A DNA stretch of 64,000 nucleotides, taken from assembly GCF_024519315.1 (NCBI RefSeq), contig NZ_JANIIC010000003.1:124001-188000 (forward strand). Direction: 5' to 3'. Shown in pieces: positions 25,185 through 33,285 of the stretch. Position numbers and translations under genes: made by a program. This stretch comes from Streptomyces malaysiensis subsp. samsunensis. Its GTDB lineage: Bacteria; Actinomycetota; Actinomycetes; Streptomycetales; Streptomycetaceae. How positions within the stretch are numbered: the first letter of the stretch is position 1; each line of letters starts with the position of its first letter. The notes below the pieces were generated by a model. The model did no database searches and was not told the DNA's origin. It saw only the letters and a program-made list of their open reading frames with translations.

Positions 25185-25781
25185 GTGGGAAGGCGCGGTG
25201 CCGCCCCGAGAAAGGGAGACCTGCGCGAGCAGGCACTCCTGGACGCCGCCGAGGCGCTGCTCGAACACACCAGTCTCGAGGAGCTCACGGTCGAGGCGAT
25301 CGCCAAAGGTGCCGGGATCTCACGTGGCTCCCTCTACTTCTACTTCGGCAACAAGCACGAAGTCCTCGCCGCTCTCGTCGAGCGCACCATGCGCACCATT
25401 CGGGCCGAGGCCGACAGCACGGCGCAGGATGCCGCCTCCCCACCCGTCGACGTCATGGAACGGGCCGTCCACGGGGTGGAGCGGGTCTGGCGCGAGCACG
25501 GCACCGTCATGCGGGCGGCCGTCGACTACTCCGCGCTGCACCCGGTGATCGGGTCCGCCTGGAACGACACGGTCGAAGCGTTCGCCCGCTCCATGACCCA
25601 GGTGCTGAAGCGGGCAGGAATCCCTGATGAGCACGGCCCCGACGGAGCCGCGGCGCTGGCGGGCGCCCTGTGCTGGATGACGGAACGGACCTTCTACCGC
25701 GCCGCCTGCTCGCCCGGGGAAGACCTCGCCCACGCGACCGCGACCACCATGGAGATCTGGCGCCGCGTCATGAACGGCTGA
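25185..25781 (+). CDS. TetR-family transcriptional regulator
   Basis: Regulator of 198 residues. The HTH is complete: LREQALLDAAEALLEH, then LTVEAIAKGAGISRGSLYFYFGNKHEVLAAL with the usual Y-x-Y-F-x-x-K. The C-terminal ligand domain resembles the EthR-type group (WMTERTFYRA). The GTG start has GGGGAGG 7-13 nt upstream. It lies downstream of an SDR in the same direction and probably controls that gene through the repeat at 24133-24170. Confidence 0.88.
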   Translation: MGRRGAAPRKGDLREQALLDAAEALLEHTSLEELTVEAIAKGAGISRGSLYFYFGNKHEVLAALVERTMRTIRAEADSTAQDAASPPVDVMERAVHGVERVWREHGTVMRAAVDYSALHPVIGSAWNDTVEAFARSMTQVLKRAGIPDEHGPDGAAALAGALCWMTERTFYRAACSPGEDLAHATATTMEIWRRVMNG

Positions 25782-25919
25782 AGCCCACCACGGCGTGCCC
25801 TCACGGCCGGGGACACGGCCTTGTCGCCGAGGGTGAGGTTGCCGGCCCCGGACGGGCGGGCGCCGGTGTCGCAATGGGGCTTGTCCTCGTGCGCGCTCCA
25901 GCTCCTACTGTCCACGGGC

Positions 25920-26915
25920 ATGGAGACCACGGCGCACAACAGGACATTGGGCCGTAGCGGCATCGAAGTGAGCGCCCTCGGCTTCGGCTGCTGGGCCATC
26001 GGCGGTGAGTGGCGGTCCGCCGACGGGGAGCCCCTGGGCTGGGGCAGGGTTGACGACGACGATTCGGTGCGGGCGATTCGGCGCGCACTCGACCTCGGCG
26101 TCACCTTCTTCGACACCGCCGATGTGTACGGCACCGGCCACAGCGAACGCGTACTCGGCCGCGCCCTCGGCAAGCACCGCGCCGACGTCGTCGTCGCCAC
26201 GAAATGGGGCAATCTCTTCGACGAGCGGACCCGGATCCGCCACGGACAGGACGACTCCCCGGACCATGTACGCCGCGCCCTGACCGCCTCACTGCGGCGC
26301 CTGGACACGGACCACGTCGACCTGTACCAGCTCCACATCTCCGACGCCGCCCCCGAACGGGCCGCCCGACTCCGCGACGTCTGCGAGGAACTCGTACGCG
26401 AGGGGCTCATCCGCGCGTACGCGTGGAGCACCGACGACCCCGCCCGGGCCGCGGTCTTCGCCGAGGGCCCGCACTGCACGGCCGTCCAGCACCGTCTGAA
26501 CGTCCTCCAGGACGCGCACGAACTCCTGGCGCTCTGCGCGGAGTCGGACCTCGCCAGCATCAACCGCAGCCCGCTCGCCATGGGATTGCTCACCGGTAAG
26601 CACACCGCCGGGCGTTCCCTGGAGAACGGGGACATCCGCAACGCGCCCCCGGCCTGGCTGCCGGGGTTCATCGCGGACGCGGGCGCGGACCCGGCCTGGC
26701 TCCGGCGGGTCGACGCCCTGCGGGACATCCTCACCAGCGAGGGTCGCACCCTCGCACAGGGCGCCCTCGCCTGGATCTGGGCCCGCAGCCCGCGGACGAT
26801 CCCCATCCCCGGCTTCCGTACGGTCCTCCAGGCCGAGGAGAACGCGGGCGCGATCGCGAAGGGGCCGCTCACCGCCGGACAGTTGGCCGATGTCGACCGG
26901 ATCCTGGGGCAGTGA
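25920..26915 (+). CDS. Aldo/keto reductase
   Basis: NADPH-dependent TIM-barrel oxidoreductase of 331 residues. The catalytic tetrad is visible: Asp and Tyr in FFDTADVYGTG, Lys in VATKWGN and His in LYQLHISD. NADPH-binding residues lie near IPIPGFRTVLQAEEN at the C-terminus. The ATG at 25920 has no ribosome binding site, and TACTGT lies 8 bp upstream of it with TTGTCC 19 bp further up, so a leaderless transcript with a long-spacer promoter is possible. It stands alone between the TetR gene and the protease. Confidence 0.88.
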   Translation: METTAHNRTLGRSGIEVSALGFGCWAIGGEWRSADGEPLGWGRVDDDDSVRAIRRALDLGVTFFDTADVYGTGHSERVLGRALGKHRADVVVATKWGNLFDERTRIRHGQDDSPDHVRRALTASLRRLDTDHVDLYQLHISDAAPERAARLRDVCEELVREGLIRAYAWSTDDPARAAVFAEGPHCTAVQHRLNVLQDAHELLALCAESDLASINRSPLAMGLLTGKHTAGRSLENGDIRNAPPAWLPGFIADAGADPAWLRRVDALRDILTSEGRTLAQGALAWIWARSPRTIPIPGFRTVLQAEENAGAIAKGPLTAGQLADVDRILGQ

Positions 26916-27068
26916 GCGGCGTGGCCCGCCGCTCCCGCCGACCGCAGCGGCCCCCCGATAAGGCTCCGGCCCGGAGCGAGGATGAAACGGCTGTCACCCG
27001 CCGTGTATGTACGTGTGATGACACGGATTTTACCGTCCGTAACGCCATATGACGCACCGCCACGGCTG

Positions 27069-27088
27069 CATGTCATGTTTATGTCATC
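27069..27088. repeat. Direct repeats one helical turn apart upstream of the S8 protease
   Basis: ATGTCAT occurs at 27070-27076 and again at 27081-27087, an 11-bp period, in the 314-bp gap before the protease. This AT-rich patch stands out from its GC-rich surroundings and could be an activator site. The rest of the gap shows no gene; only the ribosome binding site GAGGAGG just before 27230 is notable. Confidence 0.4.
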
Positions 27089-27229
27089 CATTGCCACCCG
27101 CACACGACCCGGCGAATCCTCGACGAGCCGGAAGCGTGACCATGCGCTCCCCGCGAACGCGCAAGCCCCACAACCCGCAGAGCGCGCACGCACCGCAGCG
27201 CGCCACCGACCGAGGAGGACTCCCTCGCG

Positions 27230-28429
27230 ATGGCAGTGATGCGTACCACCAAGCGGCGGATCGCCGCAGGAATGGCCGCCGCGGCGGCCATCGGAGCAGT
27301 TACGGTGCTCCCCGCCCACGCCGCACCGGCCGAAGGCACGGTCCTGAACGCCGGAGCCGCGGAAGCGGTCCCGGGCAGCTACATCGTCACCCTGAACAAG
27401 ACGGCCGGCTTCACGGCGTCCTCCGTCCGGGGCGAGGACCTCATATCCGGATACGGCGGCCAGGTGAAGCGGACCTTCACCGCCGCGCTGAACGGCTATG
27501 CGGTGCGTCTGGCGCCCGCCGAGGCCCGGAGACTCGCCGCCGATCCGGCGGTCGCCTCCGTCGAGCAGGACCAGCAGGTCCACGCCGACGCGACCCAGAC
27601 CGACGCACCCTGGGGCCTGGACCGCGTCGACCAGTCCAACCTGCCGCTGAGCGGCACGTACACCTATCCGGACAGTGCCGGCGGCGGCGTGACCGTCTAC
27701 GTCCTCGACACCGGTGTGCGGATCACCCACGCGCAGTTCAGCGGCCGGGCGTCGTACGGTTACGACTTCGTGGACAACGACACCACCGCGCAGGACGGCT
27801 ACGGCCACGGCACGCACGTCGCCACGACCGTCGCGGGCAGCACCTATGGCGTGGCCAAGAAGGCGAACATCGTGGCCGTCCGGGTGCTCGGCAATGACGG
27901 ATCCGGTACCACGGCAGGCGTCATCGCGGGCGTGGACTGGATCACCGCCAACCACTCGGGCCCGTCCGTCGCCAACGTGTCACTGGGCGGTGGCGCCAGT
28001 ACCTCCCTCGACAACGCGGTGACCAAGTCGATCGCTTCCGGGGTGACCTACTCCATCGCGGCCGGCAATTCCAACGCCAACGCCGCGAACTACTCCCCCG
28101 CCCGGGTACCCACCGCCCTCACCGTGGGCGCCACCACCAACACGGACGCGCGGGCAAGCTACTCCAACTACGGCTCGAGCGTGGACCTCTTCGCCCCGGG
28201 CTCGAACATCACGGCCGGCTGGAACACCTCCGACACCGCCACCTACACGGGCTCCGGGACCTCTTTCGCCGCCCCGCATGTCTCGGGCGCCGCGGCGATC
28301 TACCTCTCGGGGCACACCACGGCGTCCCCGTCCGAGGTGGGGAGCGCGCTGGTGGACGGGGCCACCTCGGGGGCGCTCTCCGGCATCGGTTCGGGCTCCC
28401 CCAACAAGCTGCTGAAGATCGTGCAGTGA
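27230..28429 (+). CDS. Secreted subtilisin-like serine protease (S8, proteinase K type)
   Basis: Extracellular protease of 399 residues. A signal peptide (MRTTKRRIAAGMAAAAAI region, cleavage near AHA-AP at 30-32) is followed by an inhibitor-I9 propeptide (YIVTLNKTAGFTA to VEQDQQVHA). The catalytic domain has Asp160 in YVLDTG, His193 in YGHGTHVA and Ser345 in GTSFAAPHVSG, with the oxyanion Asn in AAGNSNANAA. The C-terminus ends right after the catalytic domain with no extra binding module. GAGGAGG lies upstream of the ATG. It is a single gene followed by a strong terminator. Confidence 0.95.
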   Translation: MAVMRTTKRRIAAGMAAAAAIGAVTVLPAHAAPAEGTVLNAGAAEAVPGSYIVTLNKTAGFTASSVRGEDLISGYGGQVKRTFTAALNGYAVRLAPAEARRLAADPAVASVEQDQQVHADATQTDAPWGLDRVDQSNLPLSGTYTYPDSAGGGVTVYVLDTGVRITHAQFSGRASYGYDFVDNDTTAQDGYGHGTHVATTVAGSTYGVAKKANIVAVRVLGNDGSGTTAGVIAGVDWITANHSGPSVANVSLGGGASTSLDNAVTKSIASGVTYSIAAGNSNANAANYSPARVPTALTVGATTNTDARASYSNYGSSVDLFAPGSNITAGWNTSDTATYTGSGTSFAAPHVSGAAAIYLSGHTTASPSEVGSALVDGATSGALSGIGSGSPNKLLKIVQ

Positions 28430-28468
28430 CCCCCTGATCGCCGTACCCCGCCTTCCCTGATCACACCA

Positions 28469-28499
28469 GCCGCCCGCCGGACCCCATCCGGCGGGCGGC
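28469..28499 (+). terminator. Strong hairpin after the protease gene
   Basis: GCCGCCCGCCGG and CCGGCGGGCGGC form a perfect 12-bp stem with a 7-nt loop, 39 bp after the protease stop codon. Confidence 0.85.
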
Positions 28500-28635
28500 A
28501 CTCCGCCCGAGCGCTTCCCGGAGAACTTCACCGTCGATCCGAAACGCTACGAGCGGCGGTACAAGAACGGCTTCCGACAGCAGCGGACCCGGCGCAGATA
28601 CAGCTACTGCGCGCTGGAACACCTGAGGAGAAACC

Positions 28636-29451
28636 ATGACCACCACTGCCACGGGCTTCGAGATACGGCGGGCAGGTCCGCGGTTCGGCGCGGAGGTGAC
28701 CGGCATCGACCTGAGGACCGGCGTCGACGAGCGAACCGCCGAGGATCTGCGCCGGGCGTTCCGGGAGCACAAGGTGCTGGTGTTCCGCGGCCAGCACCTC
28801 ACACCGGATCAGCACGTCGAGGCCGTACGCGCCTTCGCGGAGCCCTTCGCCCACCCGACCGCGGTGAAGGACCCCGCCAATCCGCTGGTCTATCCGTACA
28901 ACGTCCAGCGGACCGGGAAGGCCAGCACCTGGCACATCGGCGGGCTGTGGCGGAACCCGGTCTTCGCCATCGAGTCGCTGACGTACGAGGTCGTGCCCGC
29001 GCTGGGCGGTCATACTCTGTGGGCCGATCTTCAGGCGGCGTACGACGACCTGTCCGAGCCCTTCAAGGAGCTGCTCGAATCGGTCAACGCGGTCTACGAC
29101 GCCAATGCGGAGAACTACGCACAGGGCAGCAGGCGACGCGGGGTCGAAGAGACCACCGAGCATCCGGTCGTTCTGAAACACCCCGAGACCGGCCGGAAGG
29201 GACTGTTCATCAGCACCTCGGCGCTCGGTCTGACAGGTGTCACGGCGCAGGAGGGAAGGGTGCTGCTCGACCATCTGCTCAGGCATGCCTCGTCGCCCGA
29301 CTACACGATCCGTTTCGGCTGGCAGGCCGGTGACTTCGTGCTCTGGGACAACAGGGCGACCTGGCACTACGCCGTGGACGACTACGGCGACGGCGCCCGC
29401 GTCTACCGCAAGGTCATCGGAGTGGAGCCGGTGCGCGGGCCCCGATCCTGA
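28636..29451 (+). CDS. TauD/TfdA-family Fe(II)/2-oxoglutarate enzyme with His-x-Gly facial site
   Basis: Protein of 271 residues that aligns along its length with taurine/alkylsulfate dioxygenases. Most of the active site is intact: proximal His100 in TWHIGG, Thr127 in GGHTLWA, distal His244 in NRATWHYA and Arg255 near GDGARVYRK for 2-oxoglutarate. The residue that should be the iron-binding Asp (His-x-Asp) is Gly102, read from CAC-ATC-GGC. In non-heme iron halogenases this Asp is Gly or Ala, and the vacancy holds a halide. By context the enzyme belongs to an organosulfur island, so the family name alone would suggest sulfonate desulfonation. Halogenation, or loss of activity, are the alternatives. 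AGGAG precedes the ATG. Confidence 0.85.
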   Translation: MTTTATGFEIRRAGPRFGAEVTGIDLRTGVDERTAEDLRRAFREHKVLVFRGQHLTPDQHVEAVRAFAEPFAHPTAVKDPANPLVYPYNVQRTGKASTWHIGGLWRNPVFAIESLTYEVVPALGGHTLWADLQAAYDDLSEPFKELLESVNAVYDANAENYAQGSRRRGVEETTEHPVVLKHPETGRKGLFISTSALGLTGVTAQEGRVLLDHLLRHASSPDYTIRFGWQAGDFVLWDNRATWHYAVDDYGDGARVYRKVIGVEPVRGPRS

Positions 29452-29549
29452 CGACGTCCGGTGAGGTTGCCGCTCGTGGGCGCCGGTGGGATAGCCGAGG
29501 GTGCCGAGCAGACCGGAAGACGGCGGTCCGCGGCGGGTGCGGTTGTCGT

Positions 29550-29596
29550 GGAGCGGGGCCACCCCGGCGGCCCACCCGGCGCGGTGGCCCCGCTCC
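29550..29596. terminator. Bidirectional terminator between TauD-like gene and ABC operon
   Basis: GGAGCGGGGCCAC and GTGGCCCCGCTCC are perfect 13-bp arms around a 21-nt loop, between the stop codons of two convergent units (29451 and 29608). Confidence 0.8.
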
Positions 29597-29607
29597 GAAG
29601 GACACTT

Positions 29608-31299
29608 CTAGCCGGCACTCGCCCTGAGGAGCCCGCCGCCGTTTCGGCGGGCCTCGCGGCGCAGTGCGGCCTCTGCCGGGTCGAGTACGGGGACGGCCGC
29701 GAGCAGGGCCTTGGTGTAGGGGTTGTCGGGGGCGTCGTAGACCGTGTCCGCCGGGCCCTCCTCCACGACGGTGCCCTGGCGCATGACCGCCACCCGGTCG
29801 CTGGCCTGCCGCACCACCGCGAGGTCGTGGGCGATCAGCACCAGGGCGAGCCCGAGGTCGCGTTGGAGTTCTGCCAGGAGGGACAGGACCTGTGCCTGGG
29901 TGCTGACGTCGAGCGCGGAGACGGGCTCGTCGCACACGATGAGCTTCGGTCCGGGCGCGAGCGCACGGGCGATGCCGACGCGCTGGCGCTGACCACCGCT
30001 GAACTCATGCGGATAGCGGTGGTACCAGCGCGGGTCGAGTCCGACGCGCTCCAGGAGTTCCCGCGCTCGCCGGGTGATTTCCATGTCGGTGAGGTTCCCC
30101 GCCGCGCGCAGCGGGTCGGCGACGGACTCGCCGATGCCGCGGCGTGGGTTGAGCGAGGAGACCGGGTCCTGGAACACCATCTGAAGGTCGCTGTGGACAC
30201 CGGTCAGCTCGTGCCCCCGGTAGCGGACGGAGCCGCCACTGGGTTCCAGCAGGCGGACCAGCATCCGGCCCAGTGTGGTCTTGCCGCTGCCCGACTCGCC
30301 GACGATGCCGAGGGTCTCGCCTCGCGCCACGGTCAGCGACACACCGTCCACGGCGACCGTGCGGTCCTTCCTGCGCCCGAACTCCCGGCGCACCTCCGCC
30401 GCTTCCAGCAGGACATCGCCCGTGGACGCGGACGAGAGGGCGGACGCGGCGGCCATCGGCGCACGCCGGGCCTCCACCCGGGGCACGGCGGCCAGCAGTT
30501 CGCGGGTGTACGGCTGCCGCGGGAACTTCAGAACGGTGCCCACCGGACCCCGCTCCACGGCCCGCCCGCCCCTCATGACCAGCATGTCCTCCACACTGCT
30601 CGCCACCACGCCCAGGTCGTGGGAGACCAGGACCAGGCCCATGCCGGTCTCCGCGCGCAGGTCGTGGAGCAGGTCGAGGATCTGGGCCTGGACGGTCACG
30701 TCCAGGGCGGTGGTCGGCTCGTCGGCCACCAGCACCCGCGGCGCGCAGGCGAGCGCCATCGCGATCAGTGCGCGCTGCCGCATACCGCCGCTGAACTCGT
30801 GCGGCCGGGACCGGGAGCGGCGTGCCGCGTCGGGGATGCCGACCCGGTCCAGCACGGTGATCGCACGTTGCCGGGCGTCTCGCCGGGACACCTGCGGGGT
30901 GTGAATCCGGTGGACCTCGGCGATCTGGTCGCCGATGGGCAGGTAGGGGTCGAGGGAGGACAGCGGGTCCTGGAAGACCATGGCGGCGATGCCACCGCGC
31001 AGACGCCGCAGCTCCCGTACCGGCGCGGTCGCCACATCGATGCCGCCGACCCGTACGGTGCCGGTCAGATGTGCTCCGGTGCCGCGGTGCAGGCCCAGCA
31101 GCGCCGCGGCGACCGTGCTCTTCCCGGAGCCGGATTCCCCCACGATGCCGAGTGCCTGCCCGGCGGTGAGCCGGAAGGACAGGTCGTCGACCGCGCGGAC
31201 GGTCTCCTCGCCCATGGGGAAGTCGACCGTCAGTCCCCGGACCTCGACCAGGGGTTCGGCCGTCCCGGCCGCCGGATCCGTCGGCTGATGCGGTGTCAT
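29608..31299 (-). CDS. ABC transporter ATPase, fused double domain (DppD-DppF type)
   Basis: Cytoplasmic energy-coupling subunit of 563 residues containing two complete ATPase domains in one chain. Each has a Walker [12 protein letters not shown](T), a signature ([16 protein letters not shown] and [16 protein letters not shown]) and a Walker B ([12 protein letters not shown] and [12 protein letters not shown]). Both have the oligopeptide/dipeptide-nickel pattern, and the second ends with the typical oligopeptide C-terminal region. It completes the importer encoded by the three genes upstream. The start overlaps the permease stop by ATGA. Substrate is set by the binding protein. Confidence 0.93.
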   Translation of the reverse strand: MTPHQPTDPAAGTAEPLVEVRGLTVDFPMGEETVRAVDDLSFRLTAGQALGIVGESGSGKSTVAAALLGLHRGTGAHLTGTVRVGGIDVATAPVRELRRLRGGIAAMVFQDPLSSLDPYLPIGDQIAEVHRIHTPQVSRRDARQRAITVLDRVGIPDAARRSRSRPHEFSGGMRQRALIAMALACAPRVLVADEPTTALDVTVQAQILDLLHDLRAETGMGLVLVSHDLGVVASSVEDMLVMRGGRAVERGPVGTVLKFPRQPYTRELLAAVPRVEARRAPMAAASALSSASTGDVLLEAAEVRREFGRRKDRTVAVDGVSLTVARGETLGIVGESGSGKTTLGRMLVRLLEPSGGSVRYRGHELTGVHSDLQMVFQDPVSSLNPRRGIGESVADPLRAAGNLTDMEITRRARELLERVGLDPRWYHRYPHEFSGGQRQRVGIARALAPGPKLIVCDEPVSALDVSTQAQVLSLLAELQRDLGLALVLIAHDLAVVRQASDRVAVMRQGTVVEEGPADTVYDAPDNPYTKALLAAVPVLDPAEAALRREARRNGGGLLRASAG

Positions 31300-32303
31300 G
31301 ACAGGACCACCCTTCGGTCGGCCAGGGCGTAGAGGACGTCCGCGACGGCGTTGGCGATGACCACGGCGGTCCCGATGACGAGCACCACACCGACGACGAC
31401 CGGCAGGTCCACGGAGCGGACGCTGTCGACGAGGAGCCGGCCCAGGCCCGGGAGGCCGAAGAGCTGCTCGGTGAGCATCGCGCCACCCATCACCTGCCCC
31501 AGGTCCAGCGCGCTCAGGGCGATCACCGGGGGCAGCGCCCCGCGCAGCGCGTGCCGGGTGACGAGGGCGCGTTCGCTCACTCCGTAGGCGCGGAAGGTGC
31601 GGATGTGGTCCTCCGCGAGGACCTCGAGGGTGGCGGAGCGGGTGAGCCGGGCGTACTTCGCGCTCTCGAAGAGGCCGAGGGTCAGCCAGGGCAGCAGCAT
31701 GTTCCAGGCCCACTGCTCGGGGTCCTGGGACAGCGGGACGTACGACGGGAACGGCAGCCACCGCAGATAGGCGCACACCGCCATGAGCAGCAACAGACCC
31801 AGGATGAAGACGGGGGTGCCGGTTCCGGCCAGGGTGAGGACGGTGAGCACGCGTTCGGTCACCCCGCCGCGGCGCAGCGCGGACAGCAGACCGGTGCCGA
31901 CACCCAGCGCAAGCCACACCACCAGCGCGCCGATGGCGAGCGAGGTGGTGGCCGGGAGCCCCGCCACGATCAACGCGGTGACCTGCTGGTCGTTCTGGTG
32001 GGACAGCCCCAGGCAGGGCGCGGCGCAGTGCTGGAGCGAGGTCCCCGTCGAGTAGTCGCGGCCCGCGAACACGCCCTGGAGGAAGTGCAGATACTGGGCG
32101 TACGCCGGTTCGTCGAGCCCCAGTTGGCCGCGCACCTGCGCCACCTGGGCCGGGTTGCAGCGTTCCCCGCAGGCGAGCTGGGCGGGGTCGCCGGGGACGA
32201 GGTAGAAGAGGGCGTACAGGACGACGGAGAGCACCAGCAGTACCGTCACGGCACCCACCAGGCGCTTCGCCGCGAAGCGCAGGCCCGTAAATCGTTCAGT
32301 CAC
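31296..32303 (-). CDS. ABC transporter permease (DppB type)
   Basis: Membrane subunit of 335 residues with six hydrophobic segments, the first at about 12-33 (VTVLLVLSVVLYALFYLVPGDP). The large loop after segment 1 contains four cysteines (LACGERCN and HCAAPCLG), which is unusual for this family and could form disulfides outside. The EAA-like coupling motif follows IRTFRAYGVSERALVTRHALR. The GTG start at 32303 overlaps the upstream permease stop by 8 bp. Confidence 0.9.
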   Translation of the reverse strand: MTERFTGLRFAAKRLVGAVTVLLVLSVVLYALFYLVPGDPAQLACGERCNPAQVAQVRGQLGLDEPAYAQYLHFLQGVFAGRDYSTGTSLQHCAAPCLGLSHQNDQQVTALIVAGLPATTSLAIGALVVWLALGVGTGLLSALRRGGVTERVLTVLTLAGTGTPVFILGLLLLMAVCAYLRWLPFPSYVPLSQDPEQWAWNMLLPWLTLGLFESAKYARLTRSATLEVLAEDHIRTFRAYGVSERALVTRHALRGALPPVIALSALDLGQVMGGAMLTEQLFGLPGLGRLLVDSVRSVDLPVVVGVVLVIGTAVVIANAVADVLYALADRRVVLS

Positions 32304-33285
32304 GGGTCTTCTCCTTGCGGGTGCCCACCCGCAGGCGGCTGGCCTCCCGCGGGTCGAGTGCGGTGCGCACCGCGTCGCCGAGCACGGTGAAGGCGAGGAC
32401 CGTGACGAACAGCAGCCCGGACGGCAGCAGAACGTACATCGGGTCGGCACGGAACCATGTGGTCGCCGTCGACAGCATCTGGCCCCATGCGGGCGTGGGC
32501 GGCTTCACGCCGATGCCGAGGAACGACAGCGACGCCTCCAGCACGATGTTGGACGGGAGGAGGATGGCGGCGTGGGTGATGACGGGCGCGGCGAGCGAGG
32601 GCAGCATCTCCCGCCGGACCACGCGCAGGGGGCCCGAGCCGCCGAGGCGGGCCGCGGCGACGAAGTCGAGGCGGCGCAGGGTCAGGGTCTGGGCCCGTAC
32701 CAGCCGGGAGGTACCGCCCCAGTTGAGGGCGCCCATGACCAGGATGAGCAGCAGCGGGCGCGGAAAGTCCTCGGGTACCACGGTGGTCAGCGCGATCGCC
32801 AGGACCAGCATCGGCAGCGCCACCATCACATCCGTGATCCGGCTGAGGACCTGGTCCGCCCATCTGTTGCCGAGCGCCGCGGCCAGGCCCACGCTCACCC
32901 CGATCAGCACCTGGAGCAGCAGCGCCCCCGCCGCCACGAGCAGCGACACCCGGGCGCCGTACACCAGCCGGGCGAAGAGGTCGCGGCCGGTGCCGGGTTC
33001 GACACCCAGCCAGTGGGTGCCGCTGATGCCGCCGAACGCGCCGTGCGGTGCGCCGCCGCTCGCGGAGTTCACCAGCTCGTCGTGGTAGGTGTACGGGTCC
33101 TGCCCGCTGACCGCCGTGAGCAGCGGCGCGGCGAGTGCGGCCAGGAGCAGCGCGGCGAGCACCGCGCCCGCGACGACGGCCGAGGGCCGGGTGCGCAGCC
33201 TGCGCCACACACCGCGGGCCCCGGCCGCCGGCCCCGGGGCGGGCGGATCGCCCGCCCCGGGTGCCAACACGTCCTGCACCGCCAT
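32296..33285 (-). CDS. ABC transporter permease (DppC type)
   Basis: Membrane subunit of 329 residues. A short cytoplasmic N-terminus is followed by segment 1 (VVAGAVLAALLLAALAAPLL), an extracellular loop with HWLGVEPGTGRDLFARLVYG, the DppC hallmark, and five further segments. The coupling motif lies around DFVAAARLGGSGPLRVVRRE and SLSFLGIGVKPPTPAWG is the conserved late loop. The ATG overlaps the binding-protein stop codon by one base (TAATG). It pairs with the DppB-type permease as the translocation pore. Confidence 0.92.
   Translation of the reverse strand: MAVQDVLAPGAGDPPAPGPAAGARGVWRRLRTRPSAVVAGAVLAALLLAALAAPLLTAVSGQDPYTYHDELVNSASGGAPHGAFGGISGTHWLGVEPGTGRDLFARLVYGARVSLLVAAGALLLQVLIGVSVGLAAALGNRWADQVLSRITDVMVALPMLVLAIALTTVVPEDFPRPLLLILVMGALNWGGTSRLVRAQTLTLRRLDFVAAARLGGSGPLRVVRREMLPSLAAPVITHAAILLPSNIVLEASLSFLGIGVKPPTPAWGQMLSTATTWFRADPMYVLLPSGLLFVTVLAFTVLGDAVRTALDPREASRLRVGTRKEKTRD

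Noticed and set aside
28505-28635. Plus-strand frame reading PERFPENFTVDPKRYERRY before the TauD-like gene
   Set aside because: It looks protein-like for about 30 codons, but has no start, no stop-bounded ORF of its own and no recognised family. It could be a remnant, but the evidence is too thin to annotate.
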